Of a stretch of DNA of 64,000 nucleotides, positions 10,379-21,177 are shown piece after piece. The notes beneath the pieces were generated by a model that was not told the origin of the DNA, made no database searches, and was given only the letters and a program-made list of their open reading frames with translations. The stretch's first letter is position 1. Each line of letters opens with the position of its first letter. The stretch covers positions 177,824,060 to 177,888,059 of the forward strand of contig CM077115.1 of assembly GCA_039619475.1 (NCBI GenBank), given 5' to 3'. A program made the position numbers and the translations under genes. Source of the stretch: Icerya purchasi. Its lineage: Eukaryota > Arthropoda > Insecta > Hemiptera > Monophlebidae.

Positions 10379-10576
10379 AAATATCAATAAGATGTACGCG
10401 TTTAGTCCGTTCGTGTAAAAGTAACTAAAAATATAAACTAGGCCAGGGAAACTAATTTCAGACCCATTATAATAAACGATCGTCGTATTCTGAAATTAAT
10501 TTCCTCGGCTTAGTGTAACTTTTTAGTCACTTTTGTGCGAATGGGCTAAATGTATATCGCGATCCTATTGATATTT
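10379..10576. repeat. Long imperfect foldback (about 90-bp arms)
   Basis: AAATATCAATA at the left end (10379) and TATTGATATTT at the right end (10576) are complementary. Inside, GTAACTAAAAA pairs with TTTTTAGTCAC, and GGGAAACTAATTTCAGA with TCTGAAATTAATTTCC. It is non-coding. It resembles the two preceding foldbacks in size and divergence but not in sequence. Confidence 0.75.
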
Positions 10577-10805
10577 AATGTTTCCTACTCGTCGATAATA
10601 TATTCCATAGGGTACATGAGGTGATAACGTCTTTATCGCAGATTTATTTAAACGCATGTAATTAAAGGGTAACAGCAACCATTGTTATGTTTTGGAATCA
10701 AAAAACAGAATGAGAATAACAGTGGTAATGACAAAAAAAACAAAAAACAACTAATACAACTATATACCTTATTTATTATCGGGGTTTGAGTTAGTTTTTA
10801 CATAC

Positions 10806-10940
10806 GAATAGAAGGTAATTGGCAAAGAAAAAGAGTGTAATGGTAGATATTTCGGAAGTCCATGTTGCTGTTAAGAAAAAATCGATGAGCAGAGGACTCT
10901 ACAAATACGGTGGTTATTATTTTCCTAGCAAATATGAAGA
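10806..10940. repeat. Weak foldback, probable fifth member of the cluster
   Basis: The stretch around 10838-10871 (GTAGATATTTCGGAAGTCC...) partly matches the reverse complement of 10886-10920 (...GGACTCTACAAATACGG). Identity is clearly lower than in the other three long hairpins, and chance cannot be excluded. Confidence 0.35.
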
Positions 10941-11855
10941 AAAGTAAAGGTCCGTGTAATTATGTGCAACTCATTCAAGGTGATTACGTATTTTTTTATT
11001 TTGTGAATGCGATTTTACTGAGATCTGCGGGCAGCGCAGATGATTGCTCTCATGCAGATGCGTAAAATATAAAGAGTAATAAATTATAGAGAATATACCG
11101 AATTTTCATAAAATTAAGTAAAACAAACTGGGGGATTTATCGTCAGTTTTATTAAGGAAGCACTTTCACTTTCACTCCTTAATGACTACATTTCAGAATT
11201 GGTAAACTATCACGAGATAGAATTACATCGCGGCCTTCTGCGATTTCACAAAAATTCTCGTATATATTAATCTCGCGCCGACAAAATGTTCACTCCAAAC
11301 GCCGGCCGGGGTGGGGGGGGCGGACAAATATAGCTACAAGCAGTTACGGCAATAGTCGGATAGTGACCGGAAGTAACATTCCACCAGTTGAAATGTATTT
11401 CCGAGTCATGACTAGTTTGTTTTCGATACAGTTACGTAATTCCTTCTCTAGTATAGATGTCGATCTTCTTCCACCTCCGCCTTCTCCACCGCAACCTCTT
11501 TATCATCCCTCGAAACCCTGACATCGTCGCAAGATTGTATGTTAATGAGCTATCAGCTGGGTCCCTGCTTTACATTTTTTTCCCGGAATTTTTCGTTCCC
11601 ATTTGTTTAGCCGACGGAGTGAGACGCGGAAGCGTAGATGTCAAAAATTATGCGAATGCAGATGCCGGTAACGTCGCTGAGATGGATAGGCGACGAAAAT
11701 GATATTTTAATGAAAGAAGCTGGAATTTCGAATTTACTCTGCGAAAACTTTCGCTATAGGCCTCTGGTAAGCCTAAAATAGTAATCCGGTTGTGGATTTT
11801 GAAAAACAAATCTTCGCGCGAGACAGAACAATCGTGATCATCGTTTGACACATTG
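10941..11855. other. Intergenic, nothing recognised
   Basis: Short opposing frames at 11457-11702 (+) and 11648-11851 (-) carry no known domain. A G-run sits at about 11309-11321. A short dyad (TTAAGGA..TCCTTAA) lies near 11151-11182. Confidence 0.4.
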
Positions 11856-11864
11856 TTAATTTTA

Positions 11865-12130
11865 GCAATTCCCTTAGGGAAGTAAAGTAAATCCCATATA
11901 CCCCCTTTAGCAGGGTGTCGAGGGTTGTGAAGTTAAGGTCCACACTGTACTAAGCCCTACGGCATTAATGGTGAATAGGAGGGCCAGTTCGCTTCTTTTA
12001 CTTTCCCAGATTTCTCTGGTACCCAATCATTTCAGGCTGGGTAAGCGATTCAGATCCCGAACGAAACAAGTCTCAAACCCGTGGCCCCTGATTTAGTAGC
12101 CAAGTCCGTTAAACGGCGCGGAATTTTCAT
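11865..12130 (-). mobile_element. tRNA-like SINE (family B)
   Basis: On the minus strand the left part reads as a tRNA-like half: GCCGTTTAACGGACTTGG, then GGGCCACGGGTTTGAGACT, where GGTTTGAGACT fits a B box. The body contains the GGGTACCAGAGAAATCTGGG element and CCGTAGGGCTTAGTACAGTG. A 9-bp repeat, TTAATTTTA, flanks it at 11856-11864 and 12131-12139. That repeat is AT-rich and so weaker evidence. The A box is not clear, so this copy may be 5' truncated. It is a different family from the SINE at 0.4-2.1 kb. Confidence 0.5.
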
Positions 12131-12268
12131 TTAATTTTATAATAATTTACTCGTAACAATCAACAATGCCGTACGGAACGCAGTATTTGTATTTAAATTG
12201 TACGAAAATTCTAAAAAAAAACCCGTCATAACTGGATGTAAATAATTATAATAACATACGACTAAAAG

Positions 12269-12927
12269 CAGAGGCGGATCCACGGGGGAGTGGGGGATAG
12301 GGTATATTTTCCCTCCAAAAGAATCAAAGCTTCTATGAAAAAATTTTCTATAACAGAGGAAGTTAATTTATGCTATAAAAGATTTGTACGAAATATACAC
12401 CTACGGATTTTAATAATTAATATTTAATACTATTTTCTAGTAAAACTATTAATGTTACTTTTTTATTCTATTCTGAAACGTAACTGTCGTCAATATCTTG
12501 CCATTTTTATTTATTTTTTATTATTTTGCAATTTTAATTAAAAATAGATCAATGAGAAATATATATATACATATATTAAAAACTTGCTCACGAATAAAAA
12601 ATTCGGATCGGATTACTAACAAAAAATAAAAAAGAAGTAAAGTGTCTAATAAGAAATACTATCTTTCTTACTATTTCTAAACTACCATATTTAAGGTATA
12701 ATTTTATAATTTCGTTTTATTCTTAAAGTAAACCTAAATTTAAATTAAAAATTGTAATGATTATATATTTTTAAAACACGTTTTTAAATTTCTATAAAGG
12801 GGTCGGTATTTCTGATTTTCTTTATGAAACAAGGGCTTTATTTCTCAAATCCACTGCCTACCGTAGAATATTTTACGTAATTATATAATTTCCCCGACAC
12901 TAAAATGTCCTTCTGGATCCGCTCCTG
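12269..12927 (-). mobile_element. hAT-like MITE, copy 1 (reverse orientation)
   Basis: 659 bp. The ends are inverted repeats, CAGAGGCGGATCCA at 12269 and TGGATCCGCTCCTG ending at 12927. They are flanked by CTAAAAG at 12262-12268 and 12928-12934. The interior is AT-rich and non-coding, and matches the copies at 20.5 and 52.1 kb in opposite orientation along its whole length. The TIR form and 7-8 bp duplications fit a non-autonomous hAT element. It lies downstream of the donor of the P450-like exon, so probably in its intron or in flanking DNA. Confidence 0.85.
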
Positions 12928-12934
12928 CTAAAAG

Positions 12935-13299
12935 TGGTAATTATTATTATATATTATTATTATTATTATTTTTTTTTTTTTCGCTTCGAAACTGTAATCG
13001 CAAACATATAACTAAAACTTCACCGGTGCGCAGTAAACGTTGGAACCGAGTGGTGTAACTTTAGTCACGAAGAAATGAAAGGTGTAGCAGTCGAAATTTA
13101 TCTCAGTAGGAGAAGGAAATGTGGCATTTGAAAAGGCTGTCGATTTTATTTAATTTTTCCAAATTTTCCAGCTTATATACTGGAAAACCGTGTGTATTCT
13201 GCGGCGGTATTCGAGTTTTCCAGGTGCAATTGGGATTTTTAATTGTTTTGGAAATCGTTAAAATAACCGAAAAAACGCGAAAAGGAGAAAAAAAAATTT
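12935..13299 (-). other. Presumed intron or flank of the P450-like exon
   Basis: No second exon was found here on the minus strand. A TTA microsatellite and T-run lie at about 12943-12981. A short purine-rich stretch precedes the donor. Confidence 0.35.
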
Positions 13300-13305
13300 A
13301 CTCAC
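13300..13305 (-). promoter_or_regulatory. Splice donor GTGAGT
   Basis: The minus strand reads GAC ATC G|GTGAGT. The open frame meets a stop within a few codons after this point, so the exon most likely ends at 13306 in phase 1. Confidence 0.6.
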
Positions 13306-14182
13306 CGATGTCGTCCGGAACGGTATTTTTCATGCCGACGTATGGCTCGATCAGCTGTTTCATTAAACAGCGCTCATTTCCCTCGAATTTTCCGTTCACA
13401 CAACGTTCTACTTCCGCTCTGAAGTATTTCAAGCACTGGTGCGATGCGGTGCGATCGATGTCGTTATCCGAGAAAAGCCGTCGGAATTTTTTCCAAATGC
13501 CGACTCGCTGTTCGTCGTCCATCGACAGCAGTTGATCGCAGGCTTTGTAAAAGTCGCATCTGGAATTCGTAAGCCAAGTCGCCCTCTTGCCGAATACGGT
13601 CACACCTAAGACGTTATAGGCGACACGCAGACCGTATTCCGATAACGATATGTCGCAAATACGATTCGCCTTTGCCTCCAGCAATATCAACGACTCCTTT
13701 GCGCATTCGTTAATCAGAGCGTAGTCGATCGACAAGTTCGCTTCTCCGCGGAAAATGCGTTTTTCTTCCAGGAATCGTCGTTGCAGACTGGCCGAAAAGA
13801 GTTTCCCGACCGACGATACCAACGTTTCCGGCTCGATCTGCTGTAGCGAGTCTGTCTGGCGACGATCCAATATTTGACGAGCGATCGACAGATCTTTAAC
13901 GACCAACGAAAGATTGTTCGGGTAGAGAATGCCGAATATTTTGTCGCTTTTCATTTTCCAATAGTAGTAGCGGGATATGCGCGCGGCTGAGAAATTAAGC
14001 CGCAAAATCGAACTGAACGGAAAGATGCACTTCAGTTGGCGCGATTCTTTAAGTCCGGCCTTTACGATGATGAAGACGGTAAACGAGGTACAAAGAGCCA
14101 GCAGTACCGATACGTCTTGCAGATTTCGACACAGCCAAAAGTAGCAGCTGACCAAAAAGTTGTTAACCAGTTCGCGAGCCAT
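13306..14182 (-). CDS. Cytochrome P450-like protein, N-terminal exon (partial)
   Basis: The frame opens with ATG at 14182 and gives about 292 residues before a consensus donor. Residues 24-40 are hydrophobic (LLALCTSFTVFIIV), as in an ER membrane anchor. The Y-rich YYYWKM (72-77), KIFGILY (81-87) and LVVKDLSIARQIL (93-105) resemble the P450 beta-1 region, where substrate-access strands precede a D-x-x-x-A-R-x-I-L helix. DISLSEYGLRVAYNVLG then VTVFGK (177-199) resembles the helix E segment ending in FG. The K-helix ExxR and the Cys heme loop would lie in later exons, which I could not locate. The proline-rich hinge and a clear helix C WxxxR are absent, so this is either a divergent family member, a decayed gene or a misassignment. 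If functional, it would be a membrane-bound monooxygenase. It is the only host-gene candidate in the window. Confidence 0.45.
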
Positions 14183-14930
14183 CCTATAGCAATTTCACGC
14201 TTATTAGTAAAAATCTTATATTGACTAATGCTCCGTGTCTCTTTTTCTCAATTGCCTTATTTTTCTTATACTAAATGCCGCAGCAAAAAGAAGAATGAGA
14301 AGAATAATCCAAAAAAAAACAAAACTGTTTAATTGTTTAAAAATCGCGTATAAAATCGCTGTCAACAATTAATCCTTTTTAATTATAATTACGGAAAGAG
14401 CACTAGTGCTATTAAATGTATTTTTTGTTCGGCTTTCATTTATAAATGCACGAATTACAAGAAGTGTGTCATCATGTGATTATTATATCGGAACATTTTA
14501 AAGTATACTCCTCGCGAAATTTTGTTCGTAGTTGAAACATAAGTTATAAAATACCCAATGGTGTAATAGTAACAAAAAAACAAACAAAAAATAGCATCTA
14601 CATTACCGATAGTGAACACTCTTTTCGATAAATGTTAAGCAATCGCGCACCCTTTTGTTTAATAATAACTCTATACTTGCTTGGTCTTGTTCAATTTTCC
14701 AAATTTGTTTCACGAGAGTAGGTGTAAATTGATTTCAATGACAAAAATTTGTTTCGCAATATAATATAATAGTGGAAAAGATGAGATTCAAATAATTCAA
14801 CGGTAGGATAATAATGTGTATTCGGTTTTGTTAATTAATTCACAATTTTCGGGTTACATTTCGATCCCGGGAGTCGAAACCGAGGGGGATCTTAAGCGGA
14901 AGTTAGACACAGAACATAAGAAAAAGGCTT
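14183..14930. other. Intergenic upstream of the P450-like exon
   Basis: No promoter element can be fixed with confidence. The stretch is AT-rich and non-coding. Confidence 0.35.
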
Positions 14931-14934
14931 ATGA

Positions 14935-15345
14935 GTCGGCTAAAACGTATATCATCAAAGAAAGTAAAAATAAGACTATAGTCTGGTGTTCTCAGTATTT
15001 CTATACGGCGGAGAAACTTGGACTCTACGTAAATCCGATATCGATGAAAGATAGATACCGTTGGAAATGTATGTATATTATGAATAACATGGACAACAAA
15101 AAAAGAAACAAACAGCTCGGTGTTACCAGAAATAGACGTAACGAAAAGATTATCGTCGGGAGTAATTAGAAGAATACCGGAATACACTCTTTAGTCGTGT
15201 GATAGAAGCAAATGGATTTGAGCAAATGGTTAGACATGATCCGGACCGCGGTAGGAAAAAGTTTCGTAGAATGTGTTCGACTAGCCCACAACAGAGATCA
15301 GTGGCGACATCTTATACATCAGACGGACAGATCATAATCACGATA
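14935..15345 (+). pseudogene. C-terminal end of an RTE-like LINE ORF2
   Basis: In one frame interrupted by stops (15167-15169 and near 15203) the sequence reads IVWCSQYFYTAEKLGLY, ...RYRWKCMYIMNNMDNKKRNK, and later KWLDMIRTAVGKSF, CVRLAHNRDQWRHLIHQ, SRYLHEG. This follows the order of the C-terminal part of insect endonuclease-reverse transcriptases of the RTE type: a C..LYGAE.W.L segment, a W+RM...W.D segment and a terminal W...I....G.S...L..LA.DR..WR..IH block. RT and endonuclease domains are missing. It is a dead 5'-truncated copy. Confidence 0.6.
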
Positions 15346-16160
15346 TCTTCACGAGGGATACTCAATGATTTCGGGTTACAAGGTAATCATTCTGAGGCAT
15401 CACTGGATAAAGCGAAAGAGAAATGTTCGACGGCCTTTTATTAGTCGAACAAACATATTTACTAATCACCATAAGAGCTCCTTTTATTTGACGGAATTGC
15501 ATGTGCAGGAGGAGAGAAAGTGGAAAACCCTTAATTCTGACGGAACTTTCGAGGAATACTAATGGAACTGAAGAAAGTCTGGAAGCATGTTTGAGATACA
15601 TTGGGTTAAAATCAAAAACTTAATCGCAGGATTAAAATACATAGATGAACTGACGCACTACCTAGATCTGACACAGAATTTGCGCCCGTAATTATGTAAA
15701 GGAGCACAACACTTGTTACAAATAATTTTATCCGTCAAAGTACTTTGTTTCTGAGAAGGGTAAATCTTTGCAGTCGGCTCACTTAGTTCTAGGACGGCTT
15801 GTAACGAGTGCCGGATTGCGTGCCCTTTATTGCGCACTACCGATCACGAATGTGTATGACAATGCGGGGGGAACACGAGGGAAAGAGGACAATTTTTATT
15901 AATAATCTTCAATCGCTAATCCCTCGGATGATAGGTTAAATAATATCTGAAATAATGTTTACGAAACAAAAAAATTAAATGGTAAAACAAATGGCGAAAG
16001 TAGGTCCAAGAAAAAAACAAATATTCTTTTCCGTAACGAATAAGATTGGGAAATTTTCGTATTTTGTAAATTTATCGGTATTGCGAGCTATTCTAAAGAT
16101 TTTTTTAGGGATTTTTTTCCTTTTTCCATTTTTTTCCATCTGTTCGATAGGAAATTGCTC

Positions 16161-16193
<33 letters not shown>

Positions 16194-17675
16194 GGAGTAT
16201 TTATATCATCCTATTTATATCCTATTCGGTTAATCCAGAGGAAACCGAATTATCTGGTTCCCCACTGAACTCTACTTAAATGTACAGTAAAATTCGGCAA
16301 GCGTGTGGGTGATAAACCCACACAGACTATAATATTTCATCTGTCTGCGTACTTATCAAAAATTGTGAAAATTTTTTCGTAGGCCGCCCTCGGTTTCAAT
16401 TGCGCCTCTTGTATTATTTCGTTATGTACTTCGTTTACAGCACTGAACAAGTTCGAAAATAAATTGAAAATAATAATGTAAACATCCCAAAGACATCGAA
16501 ATATTCGTCACGGAAGAGGAGCTGCGAAGATTCTTGATAACGGTTCTGTAAAACTCTGCGAGTAGTTGATTCACTCTAGTGTTATTATATTCGTCGAGTT
16601 GATTGGAACACGATATTAGCGAATAATTAAAAATCCGAATCTTTTTTTTTTTTTTTTTTTTTTTGTATTTTATTTGTTTACAATTGTTTTTGTCGATAAA
16701 ATGCAAACGTGTAAACAGAATGCAAATAAAAGAATTATCAGTTTCGGTTTAACCGAATAAAAAACGATAATGTATAAATATGATTGTGCGTAAACGATAA
16801 TGTACAAACGTATTCGATGAAGCAAGAATGGAAATTAATCAAAATGATTAATGACTTTAAATCGAATGGCCGGCGCATTACCAATCACGAGTGTTATATA
16901 GAAAAACAAAAAAAAAAAAAAAACAGGCTGTGGACTCTTATGGTTTTTATTATTATCTGCGTGTATGGTTTTAAGCGGTGAGCTCGATTTCAGATGCGTT
17001 TTTCGAAATAAACTCTCTAATAGTAATAAAAATTCTTAACGTATCGTTCTAGTGCAATTTTCTATTTTCGTTGTATTCTAATATCGGTACTCGTTTTGTC
17101 CTTTTTTTTCTTTACATCGAAAAATGATTGTTTTTTCATTGAGACAAGTAAATATTTCCACGCTGCAGTAATTAAAGGTTTTGTTACGAAGAACAGTTTG
17201 ACTTGAGAAAAAAGTAGTAGCGGCTCTTAATTTTTTGTCCCCAATTTTTCGAGCTTTCGATGATGTTTTTAACTTTTCAATATGTCTTCTTTTTTTTTTT
17301 GAAAACTCTTCGAGAATTATGAAATTTTAAATTAACAGGATTGAACAATTTCGCTGCTCTGTTAAAAAAATATTAAAAAATTAGTAAACGAAAAAATTAC
17401 TAGTAAAAGCGAGTTGTTTGTTAGATTAATGAAAAAACATTACGATTTAGGTAGAATGTTATGCTTATTTTGCAAAATACGCTACCGTAGGATATGCATA
17501 TCTTGTAAGTCGATATTATTTATCACGTTAAATTCTTGATATGCATTCATTTGTTATCCCTATCAGGAATGTTGAATGAAACGTTAAATTGATTTACTTA
17601 TACCTTAGGGTTGTCATTACGGCCTTAAAATTCGCCATTGCGAATTTTATTTTATTTAATTCATCTCGGATTAGA

Positions 17676-17716
<41 letters not shown>

Positions 17717-20029
17717 TGTTACCGTAAAATCAAGAGTGTTGGACTGTTTTTTCAGCGGACTGTATTACTACTTCAATGGACACAACTCGTTCTATGTTTT
17801 TGCTAACCGCTGCAAAACAATGATGCCTGCGATAGTATAATTAATAAAATTTAATAAAAACGATCAGAATTGTTGCTTCGATATGTGTCCCCGTATAATT
17901 GAATATGAGTTCGCTGACGGTCTAAATCTAGATCTTTAGATAGCGGAAAAGGTGAAATTCGAAAATTAATAAATTTACGACGAACACCGAAGCGTCAACT
18001 TTATGTAGATATCGCGACAATATAGATCAGATAAAAGGCGAGGTCCTGCAGATGTTCGAGGATTCGGCAAGAATTCCATTTTAACCGACTCTGGAAGCAA
18101 CTAACTTTTTCACGGCAATGCCATTTTTCGTCCGTTTTTTCTTTCACTCCACACACTCCTTAGCGGGCTGGACTGATGTCTATTTTTCGCCCTGATCTTT
18201 TCTAGCTCCGATGCAGCGCGAGCGCTATCAATCCCTAGCCCAGAAGATTCCTCATGCCCCTGCTGCACACTCGTTTTTCCACCACGCTCTAATTTTATTT
18301 AATATTTTCCTATTTTTATTTTACCTCATACAGATATAATGCAGAGCTTCTTTTTAAATAATTTAACAAATGTATGCAATTACTTTCTCGGAATAAGAAG
18401 CAAGACCGACTGAAACAAGAACAATTGAAACAACTGATCAAAACAAGACCGATTTTACCTAGATTATTTGCAATTTTTTGTTTGTTTTTTTTTTTTTTTT
18501 TTTATATACAGAAATACGCATTGATAGCAATTATCTTTTCGGTTTTTTTTCTCCGTAATCTGCGAAATTCTCGGAATTAATGCGACTCAACTATTTCTAA
18601 TGAGCCAAAGTGATTTTTTAGAAACGTTTCGCCTCTTCTTTTGTCCTTCTTTAACTCGCCGATATGATCGTAAGTACGGGTTTTCCATATAACATGTTTC
18701 GCAATTGTTTAAGGAAGTTCTTCAAAATTGTACTCGTTTAATTTCGTTCTTTTTCCGATTAATAATTAAACGTTTGTTAAATATGGTGTGAAAAAAGACC
18801 GTTAAAGTTTCTAAATGAATTGTTAAAGAGACTTTAGTTTTGCGTCAAGTCTTGATAGTGAATTTTTTAGTGGAGTGGCCTGAAATACGAATGCATAATT
18901 GAGCGGCACTTCTGATAAGTTGGTCGTGTATTTTATCCGGCAAAGGTTATTACTGCAGCTGGCAGTTTCTGATAGCGCGCCTGCATTTCCGAAATATGGT
19001 TGCACCCCAGAAAAAAGAAACACGAAGCAGTGGCCTAATATCGGAATTCGGAATGTACTGAATGAAGATGTCAGATTGAGAACTGACGTTTCTGCAAAGA
19101 TGATAAAGTAGATAAAACAGCATTGTGTCGAGAAGGCGGTTAGCGAACTCGCAGCCGTGGAACGACGATGCATATGCCAAATGCGCGAGTGACGTAATAA
19201 TAACTTTTGTAGCGCGTAATTTTACTCTTATCCAATGATCTTCCGGAAATTCGGCAGCCACATTCGCAATTGCGAACATCGGTACACTTTCCAGTTTTAT
19301 TCGCATTTATATTATGTAGATTTATTTTGTGCCATCCAATTTTTGTTTCACTAGAATGGCAACACGTTTTAAATGTAATTTTGCACGGCCGTGCACTGAA
19401 AAGAAATTTTGAAACCGGTTCCGAGCGAGCAAAAATAATTCCAGACGAATTGTTGTTAAAGAGATGAAAATCGTCATCGAGCTGGACAATTCGTTTTTCC
19501 ATGCGAGAAGACTCTTTTTCCAGGGTGACGCTTAAACGTTGCACGCTTGTGTTGCTGCGACAGCATCTCCTCTATTGCCGAAACATCTGAGATTATTATT
19601 TGCAGCTAGCGCCTTTTTATGTCCGCATTCTTTGTCTTTGTTTTTGGCAAGAAAACGATATCGCTCGCCTCCTTTTCTTTTCCACTCTTTACGTAATTGT
19701 TAATCGGCGTATTAAATTTTCAACGACGGCAACAGCAGCGTGTTCGCTTTCTATCAGCAATCTCGGTAAGAACCAGGATGTAATTTGCAATGCGACGATA
19801 GAATTTTATTTTTTCAGTCCTCCGACATAACAATGGCCCCGAGAAGACTGCGAAGGCAGAGTGACCTAACTTATACGAATAATGTTAAAACCGAAATTTA
19901 GCGACGCGCTGAAATGAAAAATCGTAAAAACTCTCGTAGTAACCAGTGAGCGAATTTGTGTACACACCTTTTGGTCCGATAAATACGTAAAGGCGACAAA
20001 AAATAAAACTCTGACTGCAGTAGTGTAAA
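15346..20029. other. Long intergenic stretch with homopolymer and TTA repeats
   Basis: No gene is recognised. T-runs lie at about 16166-16192 and 16641-16664, and at 18484-18502. A TTA microsatellite is at 17677-17715. A small perfect hairpin, GTGTGGGT/ACCCACAC, is at 16303-16323. Overlapping open frames on both strands at 18823-19544 have no known domains. Confidence 0.4.
17677..17715. repeat. (TTA)n microsatellite
   Basis: Thirteen consecutive trinucleotide units. Confidence 0.95.
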
Positions 20030-20519
20030 AATGGCCCACGGTGTAGTATTACTGTACCAGTTGAGAAACGGAAATATCTAAAGACTCAGAATTAAACCAA
20101 AACTCTCGCATTCTACTACAGAAACAGATTTGGGCAAACATCTAAACCCCTGGCATAAAAGTGACGTAATCGTTTATTTAAAAAAAAAGAGGTGGTCCAA
20201 GTGTCCGCTGCATATCGAGCTTCTAAAACATTTCGGTTTCAGTGACTCTGTGCTATTCTCTTTGTAAAACGAAATGAATGTCTTATATAAGAATGACACA
20301 GAAACGTTCCGAATCAAACAACGTAGAATTTTCACATTAGCCCCGGAGTAAAAATTACGCAGTGACTTTTGTATCTTGCAAGTGTTCCCTGCATATCCAG
20401 ATGCTAATTAATTATTTTTCGTCGGATTCGGTTTTAACTAATTCTTCGCAAAATGGAGTAAACATCTTATTATAAGTAAGGCGCGAAAATGTTATAGATC
20501 AAACGTCGTTACACAGAAC
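20030..20519. repeat. Decayed tandem repeat, period about 180-195 bp
   Basis: AAGTGTCCGCTGCATATCGAG (near 20199-20219) recurs as AAGTGTTCCCTGCATATCCAG about 181 bp later. The following block (ACGAAATGAATGTCTTATATAAG) recurs as ATGGAGTAAACATCTTATTATAAG. The preceding block with ACCCCTGGCATAAAAGTGACG recurs as GCCCCGGAGTAAAAATTACG. Copies are heavily diverged and cover two to three units. The array seems to resume after the MITE at 20520-21169. Confidence 0.5.
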
Positions 20520-21169
20520 CAGAGGCGGAGATCCAGAAGGACATTTTAGTGTCGGGGAAATTATATAATTACGTAAAATATTCTACGGTAGGCAGTGGAT
20601 TTGAGAAATAGAGCCCTTGTTTCATAAAGAAAATCAGAAATGCCGACCCCTTTATAGAAATTTAAAAACGTGTTTTAAAAATACATAATTATTATAATTT
20701 TTAATTTAAATTTAGGTTTACTTTAAGAATAAAACGAAATTATAAAATTATACCTTAAATATGGTAGTTTAGAAATAGTAAGAAAGATAGTATTTCTTAT
20801 TAGACACTTTACTTCTTTTTTATTTTTTGTTAGTAATCCGATCCGAATTTTTTATTCGTGAGCAAGTTTTTAATATATATATATTTCTCATTGATCTATT
20901 TTTAATTAAAATTGCAAAATAATAAAAAATAAATAAAAATGGCAAGATATTGACGACAGTTACGTTTCAGAATAGAATAAAAAAGTAACATTAATAGTTT
21001 TACTAGAAAATAGTATTAAATATTAATTATTAAAATCCGTAGGTGTATATTTCGTACAAATCTTTTATAGCATAAATTAACTTCCTCTGTTATAGAAAAT
21101 TTTTCCATAGAGGCTTTGATTCTTTGGAGACGGGGTGCCCCCTATCATCCTTCTGTGGATCAGCCATTG
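20520..21169 (+). mobile_element. hAT-like MITE, copy 2
   Basis: 650 bp with a perfect 8-bp duplication, CACAGAAC, at 20512-20519 and 21170-21177. That duplication size supports hAT. The left end is CAGAGGCGGAGATCCA; the right end TGGATCAGCCATTG is degraded. The interior matches the copies at 12.3 kb (inverted) and 52.1 kb (same orientation), and has no coding capacity. It is inserted in an old tandem array. Confidence 0.9.
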
Positions 21170-21177
21170 CACAGAAC

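Noticed and set aside
13119..13535. 138-codon plus-strand frame opposite the P450-like exon
   Set aside because: It is antisense to the better supported exon and has no domain of its own.
18823..19544. Overlapping frames of 116-134 codons on both strands
   Set aside because: Several frames are open at once, none has an identifiable motif, and this is explained by composition.
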